Source: an uncultured Flavobacterium sp.
Lineage (GTDB): Bacteria; Bacteroidota; Bacteroidia; Flavobacteriales; Flavobacteriaceae
NCBI GenBank assembly: GCA_943912855.1
Contig: CALTVC010000001.1
Location: forward strand, 558,001-622,000
Direction: 5' to 3'
Length of the DNA stretch: 64,000 nucleotides
A program made the position numbers and the translations under genes. Of this stretch, positions 8,736-18,057 are shown one piece after another (positions within the stretch are counted from its first letter, which is position 1; each line of letters opens with the position of its first letter). The notes under the pieces are model-generated. The model did no database searches and was not told the origin of the DNA. It saw only the letters and a program-made list of their open reading frames with translations.

Positions 8736-9419
8736 ATGAACTACTTGAAAATTTTAGCGTTTGCCGGCCTGTCCCTGTTGGTTGTATCATGTAAGGACGA
8801 TGAAAAACTCCGTATTATAGAAACCCAGCGTGCGCAAAAGGTAAACGATTCCATACTTAAGGTAATCAGCAACAACTGGCATTTTGATGTAGCACCGCCT
8901 ACACCAAAAGTAGCCCAGCGCCTTAGCGGCTGGAACGAATGGGAACAGTTTAACAACGAGTTGCACCAAAAGCCTACAAGCACGCTTGAAGCGTTTCGTC
9001 GTAAATCAAAAGTGCTGGTTACCAAGGCCGATGTACTGCGCAATAACATTCCGCCGTTTTTTAATAAGCCACAGGTACGCGCCCGCCTGGGTGTGGTGAT
9101 TACCAAAATCAAGATGATTTACACCTACATGAGCATTGAGCTTATACCCGATAAAAAAATCATTGAGCTTATAGGCGATGTTACCCGCGAGCTGGATGCC
9201 ACGCAAAACCAGTTTGACGAAATCATCCGCTACAGCGAAATACCCAAGGAGGAAGGTGAACAGCAAATGCTGCAACAAGCCCGTGATACGGCCAGGCTTG
9301 CCAACCCCGATGCCGTGATGCCACCGCAGGCACAACAATTAACACCCACCCCGCAGGCAAATCCTACGCCGGGGATAGTACAAGAAAAACAACGTTTTGG
9401 AAAACGAAATCACCATTAA
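8736..9419 (+). CDS. Hypothetical lipoprotein upstream of mfd
   Basis: A 227-residue protein. The ATG at 8736 gives a signal peptide with lipobox VVSC; an upstream in-frame start at 8685 would add residues lying before the promoter. The mature part is largely helical and charged (residues 30-175), followed by a Pro/Gln/Thr-rich low-complexity tail (PTPQANPTPG region). No named domain was recognised. Its 3' end overlaps the mfd start by 23 nt, so mfd is probably translated from the same mRNA. Function unknown. Confidence 0.75.
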   Translation: MNYLKILAFAGLSLLVVSCKDDEKLRIIETQRAQKVNDSILKVISNNWHFDVAPPTPKVAQRLSGWNEWEQFNNELHQKPTSTLEAFRRKSKVLVTKADVLRNNIPPFFNKPQVRARLGVVITKIKMIYTYMSIELIPDKKIIELIGDVTRELDATQNQFDEIIRYSEIPKEEGEQQMLQQARDTARLANPDAVMPPQAQQLTPTPQANPTPGIVQEKQRFGKRNHH

Positions 9420-12400
9420 ATACCGCCAGTCGGCCAAGATAAAACAGATAGCCGAAGCCCTGAAACCCGAAAGCAAACTGCTTATTAAGGGTTTGGCAGG
9501 TTCGTCATTATCCTTTGTAACCGACCCGCTTTTCCGCGAAAGCGAACTCCCGTTCCTGCTTATTTTAAAGGATAAGGAGGAGGCAGCCTATTACCTTAAC
9601 GACCTTGAAGCCCTGGTGGGTCAGGACGATGTGCTGTTTTACCCGGGTTCGTACCGTAGGCCATACCAGATAGAAGATACCGATAACGCTGCCGTGCTCC
9701 TTCGTGCCGAGGTGCTGAACCGCATTAACTCGCGCAAGAAGCCGGCAATCATTGTTTCGTACCCCGAAGCACTATTTGAAAAGGTAGTTACCCGCCAGCA
9801 GCTTGACAAGAATACCCTGAAAATAGCCGTGGGCGACCAGGTGAGTATTGACTTTATCAATGAGGTGCTGTTTGAGTACGAGTTCCGACGTGTGGATTTC
9901 GTAGCCGAACCGGGCGAGTTTAGCGTGCGCGGTGGTATAGTAGACGTGTTTTCGTTTAGTAACGACAACCCCTACCGTATAGAGTTCTTTGGCAATGAGG
10001 TAGACAGCATTCGTACGTTTGATGTGGCTACCCAGCTTTCGGTAGAGAAAAAGAAAAAAATCACGGTAATCCCGAATGTGGAAAATAAGGTAATGAACGA
10101 AAAGCGTGAAAGCTTCCTGGAATACATTACCCCAAACACCGTACTGCTTATAGAGAATACCGAAGCATTGCTATCAAGGCTGGATAACCTTTTTGCCCGT
10201 GCTACCGACGCGTTCTCTAAACTAAGCACCGAGATAAAACACGCCACACCGGATGAGCTTTTTGTAAACCAGGAAAGCTTCATTAAAAAGGCATTGGATT
10301 TCACCATCGTGGAAATAGGCAGCAAGGCCATTTTTAAGGCAAAGCAGACCTTTGAATTCCAGACGAAGCCACAGCCAAGCTTTAACAAGCAGTTCGACCT
10401 GTTGCTGAACAACCTGAGCATTAACCATAACAGCGGCATCAAGAACTATATCTTTTGCAGTAACGAAGCCCAGGCAAAACGTTTTGAAGACATCTTCGAA
10501 AGCCTGGACAGTGCCAACCAAAAGGACATCCACAAGCAATATAAGACCATCGTTTTCCCGATATTCGAAGGATTTGTAGACGAAGAAAACCGCATAGCCT
10601 GTTATACCGACCACCAGATTTTTGAGCGTTACCATAAGTTCAGCATCAAGAATGGGTACAGCAAAAAACAGGCGATTACCATAAAAGACCTTACTTCTCT
10701 TGGCGTGGGCGATTACGTAACCCACATAGACCACGGCATCGGTAAATTTGGCGGGCTTCAGAAAATTGAGGTCGACGGAAAACTTCAGGAAGCCATAAAA
10801 CTGGTCTATGCCGATAACGACATAGTGTATGTGAGCATCCACTCGTTGCACAAAATATCCAAGTATAACGGCAAAGACGGCGTAACGCCAAAGATATACA
10901 AGATAGGTAGCAGCGCCTGGAAAACCCTGAAACAGAAAACCAAGGCGCGTGTTAAGCACATTGCCTTTAACCTGATTCAGCTGTATGCCAAGCGTAGGCT
11001 GGAGAAAGGTTTCCAGTTTGGACCGGACAGTTATTTGCAGGCCGAGCTGGAATCGTCATTCATCTACGAAGACACGCCCGACCAGGTAACCGCTACCGCC
11101 GATGTAAAAGCCGATATGGAAAGCGAACGCCCTATGGACCGCCTAGTGTGTGGCGACGTGGGCTTTGGTAAAACGGAGGTCGCCATTCGTGCCGCGTTTA
11201 AGGCTGTAGATAATGGCAAGCAGGTAGCCATCCTGGTTCCGACCACGATACTTGCCTTCCAGCATTATAAGACCTTTAGCGAGCGTATGAAAGATATGCC
11301 CGTTACGGTGAGCTACCTGAACCGTTTCCGTACTGCGAAACAAAAGTCGGAAACCCTTAAGGCACTTGCCGAAGGTAAGGTGGATATACTGATAGGCACC
11401 CACCAGTTGGTTAATAAGAACGTGCAGTTTAAAGACCTGGGGCTACTTATTATAGACGAGGAACAGAAATTTGGCGTAAACGTAAAGGACAAGCTAAAGA
11501 CCATAGCCGAGAATATAGACACCCTTACGCTTACCGCTACCCCTATACCGCGTACGCTGCAATTCTCGCTTATGGCGGCGCGCGACCTTTCGGTGATTAC
11601 AACCCCTCCACCCAACCGTTATCCTATAGAAACAAACGTAGTAGGCTTTAACGAGGAAGTGATCCGCGATGCCGTGGCGTATGAGATAGAACGCGGCGGA
11701 CAGGTGTACTTCATTAACAACCGTATTGAGAACATTAAGGAAGTAGCCGGAATGATTCAGCGACTTGTGCCTCATGCCAAAGTTGGTGTAGGTCACGGGC
11801 AGATGGATGGTAAAAAGCTGGAGGAACTGATGCTTGCCTTTATGGCAGGTGAGTTTGACGTGCTCGTAGCCACCAGTATCATAGAAAGCGGGCTCGATGT
11901 TCCGAATGCCAACACAATTTTCATCAATAACGCTAACCATTTCGGGTTAAGCGACCTGCACCAGATGCGTGGTCGTGTGGGGCGAAGCAATAAAAAAGCG
12001 TTCTGTTATTTCATCACGCCACCATATAGTGTAATGACCGAGGAGGCGCGCAAGCGTATACAGGCGCTGGAGCAGTTCAGTGAGTTGGGTAGCGGGTTTA
12101 ACATTGCTATGAAAGACCTTGAAATCCGTGGTGCGGGCGACATACTAGGCGCGGAACAAAGTGGCTTTATGAACGAGATAGGTTTTGAAACCTACCAGAA
12201 AATCATGAACGAAGCCATTGAGGAACTGAAAGAAAACGAATTCAAGGACCTGTATGACGAGGTAGAGGGCGATACCGAAAAGGAATACGTAAAAGACCTG
12301 CATATAGATAGCGATTTCAGTATGATGTTTCCGGATGAGTACGTGAACAACATTACCGAAAGGCTGAACCTGTACAACGAACTCGGCACCCTGAAAACCG

Positions 12401-12753
12401 AGGAGGAGCTAAAAGCCTTTGAGCAACGCCTTATCGACCGCTTCGGGCCATTGCCAAAACCTGCGCAGGCGCTTATTACGAGCATCCGCATTAAGTGGTT
12501 GGCTACGAAAATGGGTATTGAAAAACTGGTGCTAAAACAGGATAAAATGGTGGGCTACTTTGTAGGCGACCAAAACAGTCAGTACTACCAGAGTGGTAAT
12601 TTCCACAAGGTGTTGCAGTTTGTACAGCAGTTCCCTACCCTGGCACGAATGAAGGAAAAACAAACCAAAAACGGCCTGCGTCTGCTGCTTACTTTTGAGA
12701 ATGTACGCAGCCTTAAAAAAGCGCATGATTTGTTGGGGATGGTTTTTGAGTAG
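9397..12753 (+). CDS. mfd: Transcription-repair coupling factor
   Basis: An 1118-residue ATPase that displaces RNA polymerase stalled at DNA lesions and recruits UvrA. Domain order: UvrB-like module (to about 330), CarD-like RNA-polymerase-interaction domain starting near LGVGDYVTHIDHGIG (about 434), and helicase core with Walker A GDVGFGKTE (about 584), DEEQ box IIDEEQKFG (about 686) and TATPIPRT. The C-terminal TRCF domain carries DLEIRGAGDILG before it. The only available start near the conserved N-terminus is TTG 9397, because an in-frame stop lies at 9376. It overlaps the upstream lipoprotein gene. Length is normal for Bacteroidetes. Confidence 0.96.
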   Translation: MENEITIKYRQSAKIKQIAEALKPESKLLIKGLAGSSLSFVTDPLFRESELPFLLILKDKEEAAYYLNDLEALVGQDDVLFYPGSYRRPYQIEDTDNAAVLLRAEVLNRINSRKKPAIIVSYPEALFEKVVTRQQLDKNTLKIAVGDQVSIDFINEVLFEYEFRRVDFVAEPGEFSVRGGIVDVFSFSNDNPYRIEFFGNEVDSIRTFDVATQLSVEKKKKITVIPNVENKVMNEKRESFLEYITPNTVLLIENTEALLSRLDNLFARATDAFSKLSTEIKHATPDELFVNQESFIKKALDFTIVEIGSKAIFKAKQTFEFQTKPQPSFNKQFDLLLNNLSINHNSGIKNYIFCSNEAQAKRFEDIFESLDSANQKDIHKQYKTIVFPIFEGFVDEENRIACYTDHQIFERYHKFSIKNGYSKKQAITIKDLTSLGVGDYVTHIDHGIGKFGGLQKIEVDGKLQEAIKLVYADNDIVYVSIHSLHKISKYNGKDGVTPKIYKIGSSAWKTLKQKTKARVKHIAFNLIQLYAKRRLEKGFQFGPDSYLQAELESSFIYEDTPDQVTATADVKADMESERPMDRLVCGDVGFGKTEVAIRAAFKAVDNGKQVAILVPTTILAFQHYKTFSERMKDMPVTVSYLNRFRTAKQKSETLKALAEGKVDILIGTHQLVNKNVQFKDLGLLIIDEEQKFGVNVKDKLKTIAENIDTLTLTATPIPRTLQFSLMAARDLSVITTPPPNRYPIETNVVGFNEEVIRDAVAYEIERGGQVYFINNRIENIKEVAGMIQRLVPHAKVGVGHGQMDGKKLEELMLAFMAGEFDVLVATSIIESGLDVPNANTIFINNANHFGLSDLHQMRGRVGRSNKKAFCYFITPPYSVMTEEARKRIQALEQFSELGSGFNIAMKDLEIRGAGDILGAEQSGFMNEIGFETYQKIMNEAIEELKENEFKDLYDEVEGDTEKEYVKDLHIDSDFSMMFPDEYVNNITERLNLYNELGTLKTEEELKAFEQRLIDRFGPLPKPAQALITSIRIKWLATKMGIEKLVLKQDKMVGYFVGDQNSQYYQSGNFHKVLQFVQQFPTLARMKEKQTKNGLRLLLTFENVRSLKKAHDLLGMVFE

Positions 12754-12796
12754 GGTGGCAGAGATACATCTTGGATTTTAACTTCGCTAATTAAAG

Positions 12797-13786
12797 ATGA
12801 GTTATAATGAGCAATATAGAAATGTAAAATCTATATTTCCAGAGTTAGATTTAGTTAAAGATTCAGAATTTAATTTATTCGACAATTCGGTGTTTGCACA
12901 GCACGCAATTGAATTTTGCATTCAACTGTGTGAAAACGCTTCTAAGAAACTGAATCTTAATTTACATTTTGGAGTAAAATATAGTCATACATTTAATGCG
13001 TGCGCAAAAATTAAAAATGGAGTTGCCGTTATTATATTTAATATGGGACTCATAAATAAGTTAGAAGCTATAACTTCTGACTCCGTAGAGATTTTTATAC
13101 AAGAAAATATTGCTGGATTAACAGTTGAAAGTAACAGTAAAGACAATTTGAAGATAATTGTAAAAAATTGCTGTCTAATGTATCTTTTTTATCATGAGCT
13201 TGCACATGTCCTTCAGTTATTAGAGATTAATTCAAAAACTGAATTTAGCTTACAAGAAGAATATTACATTAAGGAATATTTTGAAATCATTAATCATATT
13301 TACGAAATTGATGCGGATAACTTTGGTTCAGCAATGAGTGGGCACTTACTACTTGAAAGCATTATGAATTCAGATTATAAATTTGAGACAATGGTGTTAT
13401 TTAATACATTGACATTGTTGTTGTTTTCTATAGCAAATATTATGATTGAATTTTCCGGGAATCAATTTCAAGATATCTATTATAAAGAAAATAGTCATCC
13501 ACATCCATTTATAAGAATTGTCAAATGTCTTGATCAAATTTTATCATTCATCTCTAAAAATTTAAATACACCTTCCATGTTGCTTGAAACAATCTTACAA
13601 AGAACAGGAAATATGATAAATCGAATTGTTTATAGTGATGGGCGAAGGGTCGATTATCTGTTGTTACTTTCTCAAAATATAGATTATATATCAGATTATA
13701 TTGATGAGATAGAAAGTTTTGACCAAAATCATAGTGAACTTACAAAACATAAAACACAGCAAATATTCATTTTATTAATATACTAA
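12797..13786 (+). CDS. Putative zinc metallopeptidase (HExxH), AT-rich
   Basis: A 329-residue soluble protein without signal peptide. Residues 133-137 form HELAH within a hydrophobic helix (MYLFYHELAHVLQ), and EIDADNFGS at about 170-178 supplies a downstream glutamate 33 residues later. This is the gluzincin arrangement in which two His and a Glu bind zinc. The rest of the protein is mostly helical and matches no family I can name. The gene is clearly more AT-rich than mfd before it and uses AAA/TTA/ATA codons heavily, which suggests recent acquisition. It could be a peptidase acting on a regulator, as ImmA/IrrE proteins do, but no partner repressor is adjacent. Confidence 0.6.
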   Translation: MSYNEQYRNVKSIFPELDLVKDSEFNLFDNSVFAQHAIEFCIQLCENASKKLNLNLHFGVKYSHTFNACAKIKNGVAVIIFNMGLINKLEAITSDSVEIFIQENIAGLTVESNSKDNLKIIVKNCCLMYLFYHELAHVLQLLEINSKTEFSLQEEYYIKEYFEIINHIYEIDADNFGSAMSGHLLLESIMNSDYKFETMVLFNTLTLLLFSIANIMIEFSGNQFQDIYYKENSHPHPFIRIVKCLDQILSFISKNLNTPSMLLETILQRTGNMINRIVYSDGRRVDYLLLLSQNIDYISDYIDEIESFDQNHSELTKHKTQQIFILLIY

Positions 13787-13854
13787 AAGTTATTATCATC
13801 TTTAGAGTATATATTTTCCGTACCTTCATTGTAAACAAACAAAAGCTACACATC

Positions 13855-14283
13855 ATGGCACACTTAAATCCTTACATCCATTTTAACGGCAATGCCGAGG
13901 AAGCATTTACTTTTTACAAATCGGTTTTTGGTGGGGAATTCGCATCAGTTGTCCCTTTTAAAGCATTTGAAAGTCCGGAATTCCCGGTATCGGAAAAAGA
14001 AGCAAAGAAACTCGCACACATTTCTCTGCCTATTAGCGAAACCAGCATCCTTATGGGCAGCGACGTACCCGAAATGTTGGGTACGGTAAACGAAAACGAG
14101 AACCGCAGTAAAATTTCCATAGCCTGTGCCAGCAAAGAAGAAGCCGACAAACTCTATAACGGACTATCTGAAGGCGGCGCGGTAGAAATGCCCATTGGCG
14201 ACAGCCCTTGGGGCGCGTATTTCGGGATGTTCAGGGACAAGTACGGCATAGAATGGATGGTGAGTTTTGATGGGAGGCAATAA
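13855..14283 (+). CDS. VOC-superfamily protein (PhnB/YjdN-like)
   Basis: A 142-residue cytoplasmic protein built of paired beta-alpha-beta-beta-beta units. Recognisable features are the N-terminal PYIHFNGNAEEAFTFYKSVF, the central ILMGSDVP, and the C-terminal SPWGAYFGMFRDKYGIEWM, all typical of PhnB/YjdN ('3-demethylubiquinone methyltransferase-like') VOC proteins. These often bind metal or small molecules, but the substrate is not predictable. The gene appears monocistronic, with base composition closer to the core genes than its upstream neighbour. Confidence 0.85.
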   Translation: MAHLNPYIHFNGNAEEAFTFYKSVFGGEFASVVPFKAFESPEFPVSEKEAKKLAHISLPISETSILMGSDVPEMLGTVNENENRSKISIACASKEEADKLYNGLSEGGAVEMPIGDSPWGAYFGMFRDKYGIEWMVSFDGRQ

Positions 14284-14294
14284 CAAGATTTTCA

Positions 14295-14302
14295 TATATT
14301 TG
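14295..14302 (+). promoter_or_regulatory. -7 box TATATTTG immediately before a start codon
   Basis: An exact TAnnTTTG match ends only 3 nt before the ATG at 14306. If used, transcription would begin at or just inside the start codon, giving a leaderless mRNA. Confidence 0.5.
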
Positions 14303-14305
14303 TAA

Positions 14306-14941
14306 ATGCAAAACCTGCTTAAAAATGAACTACACAATGTCCTTTCAGGAAAGAGCGAAGTTAGCTTTGGAACAACTATCCAGTCAATCGCCCGTTACCT
14401 TAACAATGGCGCGCGCGCAGGCAGAGGCATTGAAAACCCAAAGCAACTCCGAGAACAAGAAACAAAGAGTTTAGAAGAGTACATTGATTTAAACAATCTT
14501 TGGATTCTCGACATTGATTTGTCTCAATATGTTAGTGAAGGTGCAGAACAAAAAGTTTACTTAAATGGCACAGACCATGTTATTAAACTTAATGATGCTA
14601 TATATTATACGTCCTGGCTAGATTACTTTCACAACTTATTGCTTCACAATTTCTTTTTCCCTGATACCGCTTATGAGTTGAGAGGTTTCACCAAACAAGA
14701 CGATGTATTGTATGCTGTGGTAGCACAAGCATTTGTTTCGATAACCCAACTTACCGACTTAAATGAAGTACGATTGTTTTTAAGTTCGAATGGTTTTAAC
14801 AATACAAGAAACAATGATTACCAGAACCACGAACTCGGGATAATTTTAGAGGACTTACATGACGAAAATGTATTAACCAGAAATGGTGTACTCTACTTTA
14901 TTGATACCGTTTTTTATATTACTGATGTATTTTGGGAATAA
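14306..14941 (+). CDS. Protein-kinase-like protein (polyvalent-protein kinase type)
   Basis: A 211-residue cytoplasmic protein. SEGAEQKVY (77-85) followed by HVIKLND with Lys94 looks like a glycine-loop strand and the ATP-binding lysine. EDLHDENVL (182-190) resembles the kinase catalytic loop, with His185, Asp186 and Asn188, and YFID (197-200) would supply the metal-binding Asp. This spacing resembles the small kinase domains described in polyvalent proteins of phages and conjugative elements. The assignment is from motif pattern only. The gene stands alone between a VOC gene and glyS, and no toxin, terminase or conjugation gene is adjacent. It could be a stand-alone regulator or a domesticated mobile-element domain. 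Confidence 0.5.
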   Translation: MQNLLKNELHNVLSGKSEVSFGTTIQSIARYLNNGARAGRGIENPKQLREQETKSLEEYIDLNNLWILDIDLSQYVSEGAEQKVYLNGTDHVIKLNDAIYYTSWLDYFHNLLLHNFFFPDTAYELRGFTKQDDVLYAVVAQAFVSITQLTDLNEVRLFLSSNGFNNTRNNDYQNHELGIILEDLHDENVLTRNGVLYFIDTVFYITDVFWE

Positions 14942-14957
14942 CGAAATCAATTCCAGC

Positions 14958-15000
14958 ACAATCTTTCAATTTTTCAATCTTCAATCTTTCAATTAAATAA
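14958..15000. repeat. TCAATCTTTCAAT word repeat
   Basis: Iterated phrases CAATCTTTCAATTTTTCAATCTTCAA lie just before the glyS promoter, one of several such word-like intergenic tracts in the window. Confidence 0.55.
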
Positions 15001-15010
15001 TCCCTTTTCC

Positions 15011-15018
15011 TATTTTTG
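15011..15018 (+). promoter_or_regulatory. -7 box TATTTTTG abutting glyS
   Basis: An exact TAnnTTTG match ending 4 nt before the glyS ATG (15023). The predicted start site falls on the start codon, so a leaderless glyS mRNA is likely if this box is active. Confidence 0.55.
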
Positions 15019-15022
15019 CACC

Positions 15023-16567
15023 ATGGCAAAACAAGACGATTTATTTAAGAACGTAATATCGCACGCTAAGGAGTATGGTTTTATATTCCAGTCGAGTGAA
15101 ATATACGACGGCCTTAGTGCCGTATATGACTACGGCCAAAACGGTGCCGAGCTAAAGAAGAACATCCGCGAATACTGGTGGAAAAGCATGGTGCAGATGC
15201 ACGAAAACATTGTGGGGATAGACGCCGCGATTTTTATGCACCCTACCACCTGGAAAGCATCGGGACACGTTGATGCCTTTAACGACCCGCTTATAGACAA
15301 CAAAGACAGCAAAAAACGCTTCAGGGCCGACGTACTTATTGAAGACCACGCCGAAAAAATATACCAGAAAGCGCAAAAAGAAATAGAAAAGGCACGTGCC
15401 AAATATGGCGAAGCCTTCAACGAAGAGGAATTTAAGGCAACTAACACCCGCGTAAAAGAATATCTTGCCAAAAACCGTGAGATACTGGAGCGCATGGCAC
15501 GCAGCCTTGAAACCGAAAACCTGGCCGACGTTAAAGCCCTTATTGAGGAGCTGGAAATAGCCGACCCGGATACAGGCTCTAAAAACTGGACCGATGTACG
15601 CCAGTTTAACCTGATGTTTGGCACCAAGCTGGGCGCTGAAGCAGCTAACGCTATGGACTTGTACCTGCGTCCGGAAACGGCTCAGGGTATTTTCGTAAAC
15701 TTCCTTAACGTGCAGAAAACCGGCCGTATGAAAGTACCGTTTGGTATTGCACAAACCGGTAAGGCGTTCCGTAATGAGATTGTAGCCCGTCAGTTCATTT
15801 TCCGTATGAGGGAGTTTGAACAGATGGAAATGCAGTTCTTCGTGCGTCCGGGTGAGGAAATGAAATACTACGAGTTCTGGAAGGAGACTCGCTTAAAGTG
15901 GCACCTGTCGCTGGGTCTTGGCGAAAAGAACTACCGTTTCCACGACCACGAAAAGCTGGCGCACTATGCTAATGCTGCTGCCGATATTGAATTCAACTTC
16001 CCGTTTGGCTTTAAGGAGCTTGAGGGTATCCATAGCCGTACCGATTTCGACCTTAAGGCGCACGAACAATTCAGCGGTAAAAAACTACAGTATTTTGACC
16101 CTGAACTGAACGAAAACTATGTGCCTTACGTAGTGGAAACTTCGGTAGGACTAGACCGTATGTTCCTTGCTGTGTTCTCTACATCGCTTAAAGAGGAAAC
16201 TCTTGAAGATGGTTCTACACGTACCGTACTGAGCCTGCCTGCGGTGCTTGCCCCTACTAAGGCAGCCGTGCTTCCATTAATTAAGCGTGACGGACTTCCG
16301 GAGCTTGCCCGCGAAATCATTGAAGACCTTAAGTGGGACTTTAACGTGGCTTATGACGAAAAGGATGCCGTAGGTCGCCGTTACCGCCGTCAGGATGCAC
16401 TGGGTACACCATTCTGTATTACGGTAGACCACCAGTCGTTAGAAGACCAGACCGTAACCATACGCCACCGCGATACCATGGCTCAGGACAGGGTAAAAAT
16501 CTCTGACCTACGCGGTATTATAAACGACGAGGTTTCGGTAAGGAATTGGTTGCTTAAAATGAAATAA
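15023..16567 (+). CDS. glyS: Glycyl-tRNA synthetase (single-chain, dimeric type)
   Basis: A 514-residue class II aminoacyl-tRNA synthetase that charges tRNA-Gly. This is the alpha2 single-polypeptide type rather than the GlyQ/GlyS tetramer. Class II motif 2 is visible in GKAFRNEIVARQFIFRMREF (about residues 251-270) and motif 3 in VVETSVGLDRMF (about 372-383). The C-terminal third, from about 410, is the alpha/beta anticodon-binding domain (LPAVLAPTKAAVLPL...). A charged helical insertion at about 100-190 follows the N-terminal catalytic segment, as is usual. The protein is complete and is followed by a strong terminator. Confidence 0.96.
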   Translation: MAKQDDLFKNVISHAKEYGFIFQSSEIYDGLSAVYDYGQNGAELKKNIREYWWKSMVQMHENIVGIDAAIFMHPTTWKASGHVDAFNDPLIDNKDSKKRFRADVLIEDHAEKIYQKAQKEIEKARAKYGEAFNEEEFKATNTRVKEYLAKNREILERMARSLETENLADVKALIEELEIADPDTGSKNWTDVRQFNLMFGTKLGAEAANAMDLYLRPETAQGIFVNFLNVQKTGRMKVPFGIAQTGKAFRNEIVARQFIFRMREFEQMEMQFFVRPGEEMKYYEFWKETRLKWHLSLGLGEKNYRFHDHEKLAHYANAAADIEFNFPFGFKELEGIHSRTDFDLKAHEQFSGKKLQYFDPELNENYVPYVVETSVGLDRMFLAVFSTSLKEETLEDGSTRTVLSLPAVLAPTKAAVLPLIKRDGLPELAREIIEDLKWDFNVAYDEKDAVGRRYRRQDALGTPFCITVDHQSLEDQTVTIRHRDTMAQDRVKISDLRGIINDEVSVRNWLLKMK

Positions 16568-16588
16568 GATTTTTTGTTTTAGATATAT

Positions 16589-16618
16589 GAAACGCCTCAC
16601 TTTGTGAGGCGTTTTTTA
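16589..16618 (+). terminator. Terminator after glyS
   Basis: A compact hairpin AACGCCTCAC-TTT-GTGAGGCGTT followed by TTTT. Confidence 0.9.
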
Positions 16619-16640
16619 AATTAAAAACTAACCACTAAAA

Positions 16641-17171
16641 ATGAAAAACATTGAACTTAAAATAGTATTGTTTATCGTAGTTAGTGCAGTAATCATAGGC
16701 TATCCTTTTTTTACAATAAGGTATTTCGAAACTTTTACTGCTTTATCCTTAGCTTCAAAATATTTTGTGGTTCCTGTTACTTTAATTCTAATTATATTCA
16801 GCCCTGCTTTTTATTTTAAAAAGATAAAACCACTTGATATAGAAAAGCCATCAAAAACCAAAGATTATTTCTCTATTATAATGATGATTTTTCTTTTGTC
16901 ATTAATTACACTTGGAGTTGGTTTTTCAGCAATCATAACTACCAATAAATGGTTTGGGGCTAAAGAGCAGATAATAATAAAACAACCCGTAATCAGATAC
17001 TCCGAAAGCACTACGAGAAACGGCCGCATAAGACATTATATTGATTTTGAAGACCCTAAAACACATGACACTGTAAGACAATTAGAAGTGTACAGAAATT
17101 ATAATGAAGGTGAGATTTTCGAAAAAAAGATGTATTACGGCGCATGGGGAATACTGTATGCTTCGGACTAA
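16641..17171 (+). CDS. Small membrane protein, hypothetical
   Basis: A 176-residue protein with three predicted membrane helices (about 8-27, 39-57 and 77-99) and a soluble C-terminal part with a beta-rich GRIRHYIDFEDP region. No family was recognised. Composition is AT-rich, as for the next two genes, and repeat palindromes flank it on the right. It may belong to an accessory patch between glyS and proC. Confidence 0.65.
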   Translation: MKNIELKIVLFIVVSAVIIGYPFFTIRYFETFTALSLASKYFVVPVTLILIIFSPAFYFKKIKPLDIEKPSKTKDYFSIIMMIFLLSLITLGVGFSAIITTNKWFGAKEQIIIKQPVIRYSESTTRNGRIRHYIDFEDPKTHDTVRQLEVYRNYNEGEIFEKKMYYGAWGILYASD

Positions 17172-17187
17172 ATCTAAATTTAGCCCA

Positions 17188-17283
17188 GACAACCGCGCTC
17201 TGGCCACTGCTCACGATGACAGACCGGATGGAAAGCTCTCTTCACACACCGTCCTTACGAGAAGGCCCGACGAAGCAATCTAA
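17188..17283. repeat. Degenerate TCATTGCGAG-family element
   Basis: It contains CCGCGCTCTGGCCACTGCTCACGATGACAG followed by a CCGTCCTTACGAGAAGG...CGACGAAGCAATCT half, a decayed version of the repeat at 17981 and 38015. Confidence 0.55.
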
Positions 17284-17304
17284 AAACATAAGTTTTAAAA
17301 CTCA

Positions 17305-17973
17305 ATGAATTTAAGAAAAATCTCACGACCATTTTATGAAGATGAAGCAAGAATACTATCATCACTCTTAAAGTCAAAAAAGAAAGAATTAAATAGAAAA
17401 CCTAGATACTATTATTTAGTTATCGCTATTATCATAGCCGCAGGATGTACATATGGAGCAGTAAAGACAAATTTAGACATTATCCGATTCCTATTAGGTA
17501 CAATTGCAGTGTTCCTATGGTCATTTACAGTTTTTACTCCTTACGAAATTTATAAGCAACGAAAAAGACTAAAATCCGACACAAATAGACTTCAGGAATA
17601 TGTTTCTGCAGGAATAGTTTGCACGTATCCTGTTTCAGCTAAAAGAATTGCACTGGCAAAAGAATATGAAGATGAAAGCGATCTATACATAATTGAAATT
17701 AAAAACAATAATATAATTTATTTATGGGATAAAGAATATAATCTGAATAAAAAATTCCCATGTGAGAACTTCGAAATTTATGATGAGGATTTTGCACTAT
17801 TTACAGGAAGACAAATACATCCGCAAAGTGAAAAAATAAAACCCGTATTAATTAACCCCAATGCAAAATGGAATTACATGATTAAAAATGGTGTACCGGA
17901 AAATCTCCAAACCATTAGCAATGATTTCGACAAACTGATTGAAGAAATAAACTATTATAACTCCATTAAATAG
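17305..17973 (+). CDS. Two-helix membrane protein, hypothetical
   Basis: A 222-residue protein. A charged N-terminus (to about 33) precedes two membrane helices (about 36-53 and 59-80) and a basic linker (YKQRKRLK). A soluble domain of about 130 residues follows, with alternating beta strands (DLYIIEIKNNNIIYLWD). The layout resembles small sensor-like or PH-like membrane proteins, but no named family was recognised. The gene is flanked on both sides by TCATTGCGAG-type repeats and is AT-rich. Confidence 0.65.
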   Translation: MNLRKISRPFYEDEARILSSLLKSKKKELNRKPRYYYLVIAIIIAAGCTYGAVKTNLDIIRFLLGTIAVFLWSFTVFTPYEIYKQRKRLKSDTNRLQEYVSAGIVCTYPVSAKRIALAKEYEDESDLYIIEIKNNNIIYLWDKEYNLNKKFPCENFEIYDEDFALFTGRQIHPQSEKIKPVLINPNAKWNYMIKNGVPENLQTISNDFDKLIEEINYYNSIK

Positions 17974-17980
17974 CTCATAC

Positions 17981-18030
17981 CGCTTTCTTCACCCTCCGTC
18001 TTTGCGAGGAGGAACGACGAAGCAATCTGA
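17981..18030. repeat. Half-element TTTGCGAGGAGG...CGACGAAGCAATCT
   Basis: The right half of the palindromic family, with the GCGAGGAGG and CGACGAAGCAATCT words intact. It lies between two hypothetical genes. Confidence 0.65.
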
Positions 18031-18057
18031 AAAACAAAAAACCTATAGATTCCAACC

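Noticed and set aside
12797..14941. Interpretation of the metallopeptidase and kinase-like genes as one defence operon.
   Set aside because: They are separated by a VOC gene, and the kinase-like gene has its own promoter box. No nuclease, toxin or effector is adjacent.
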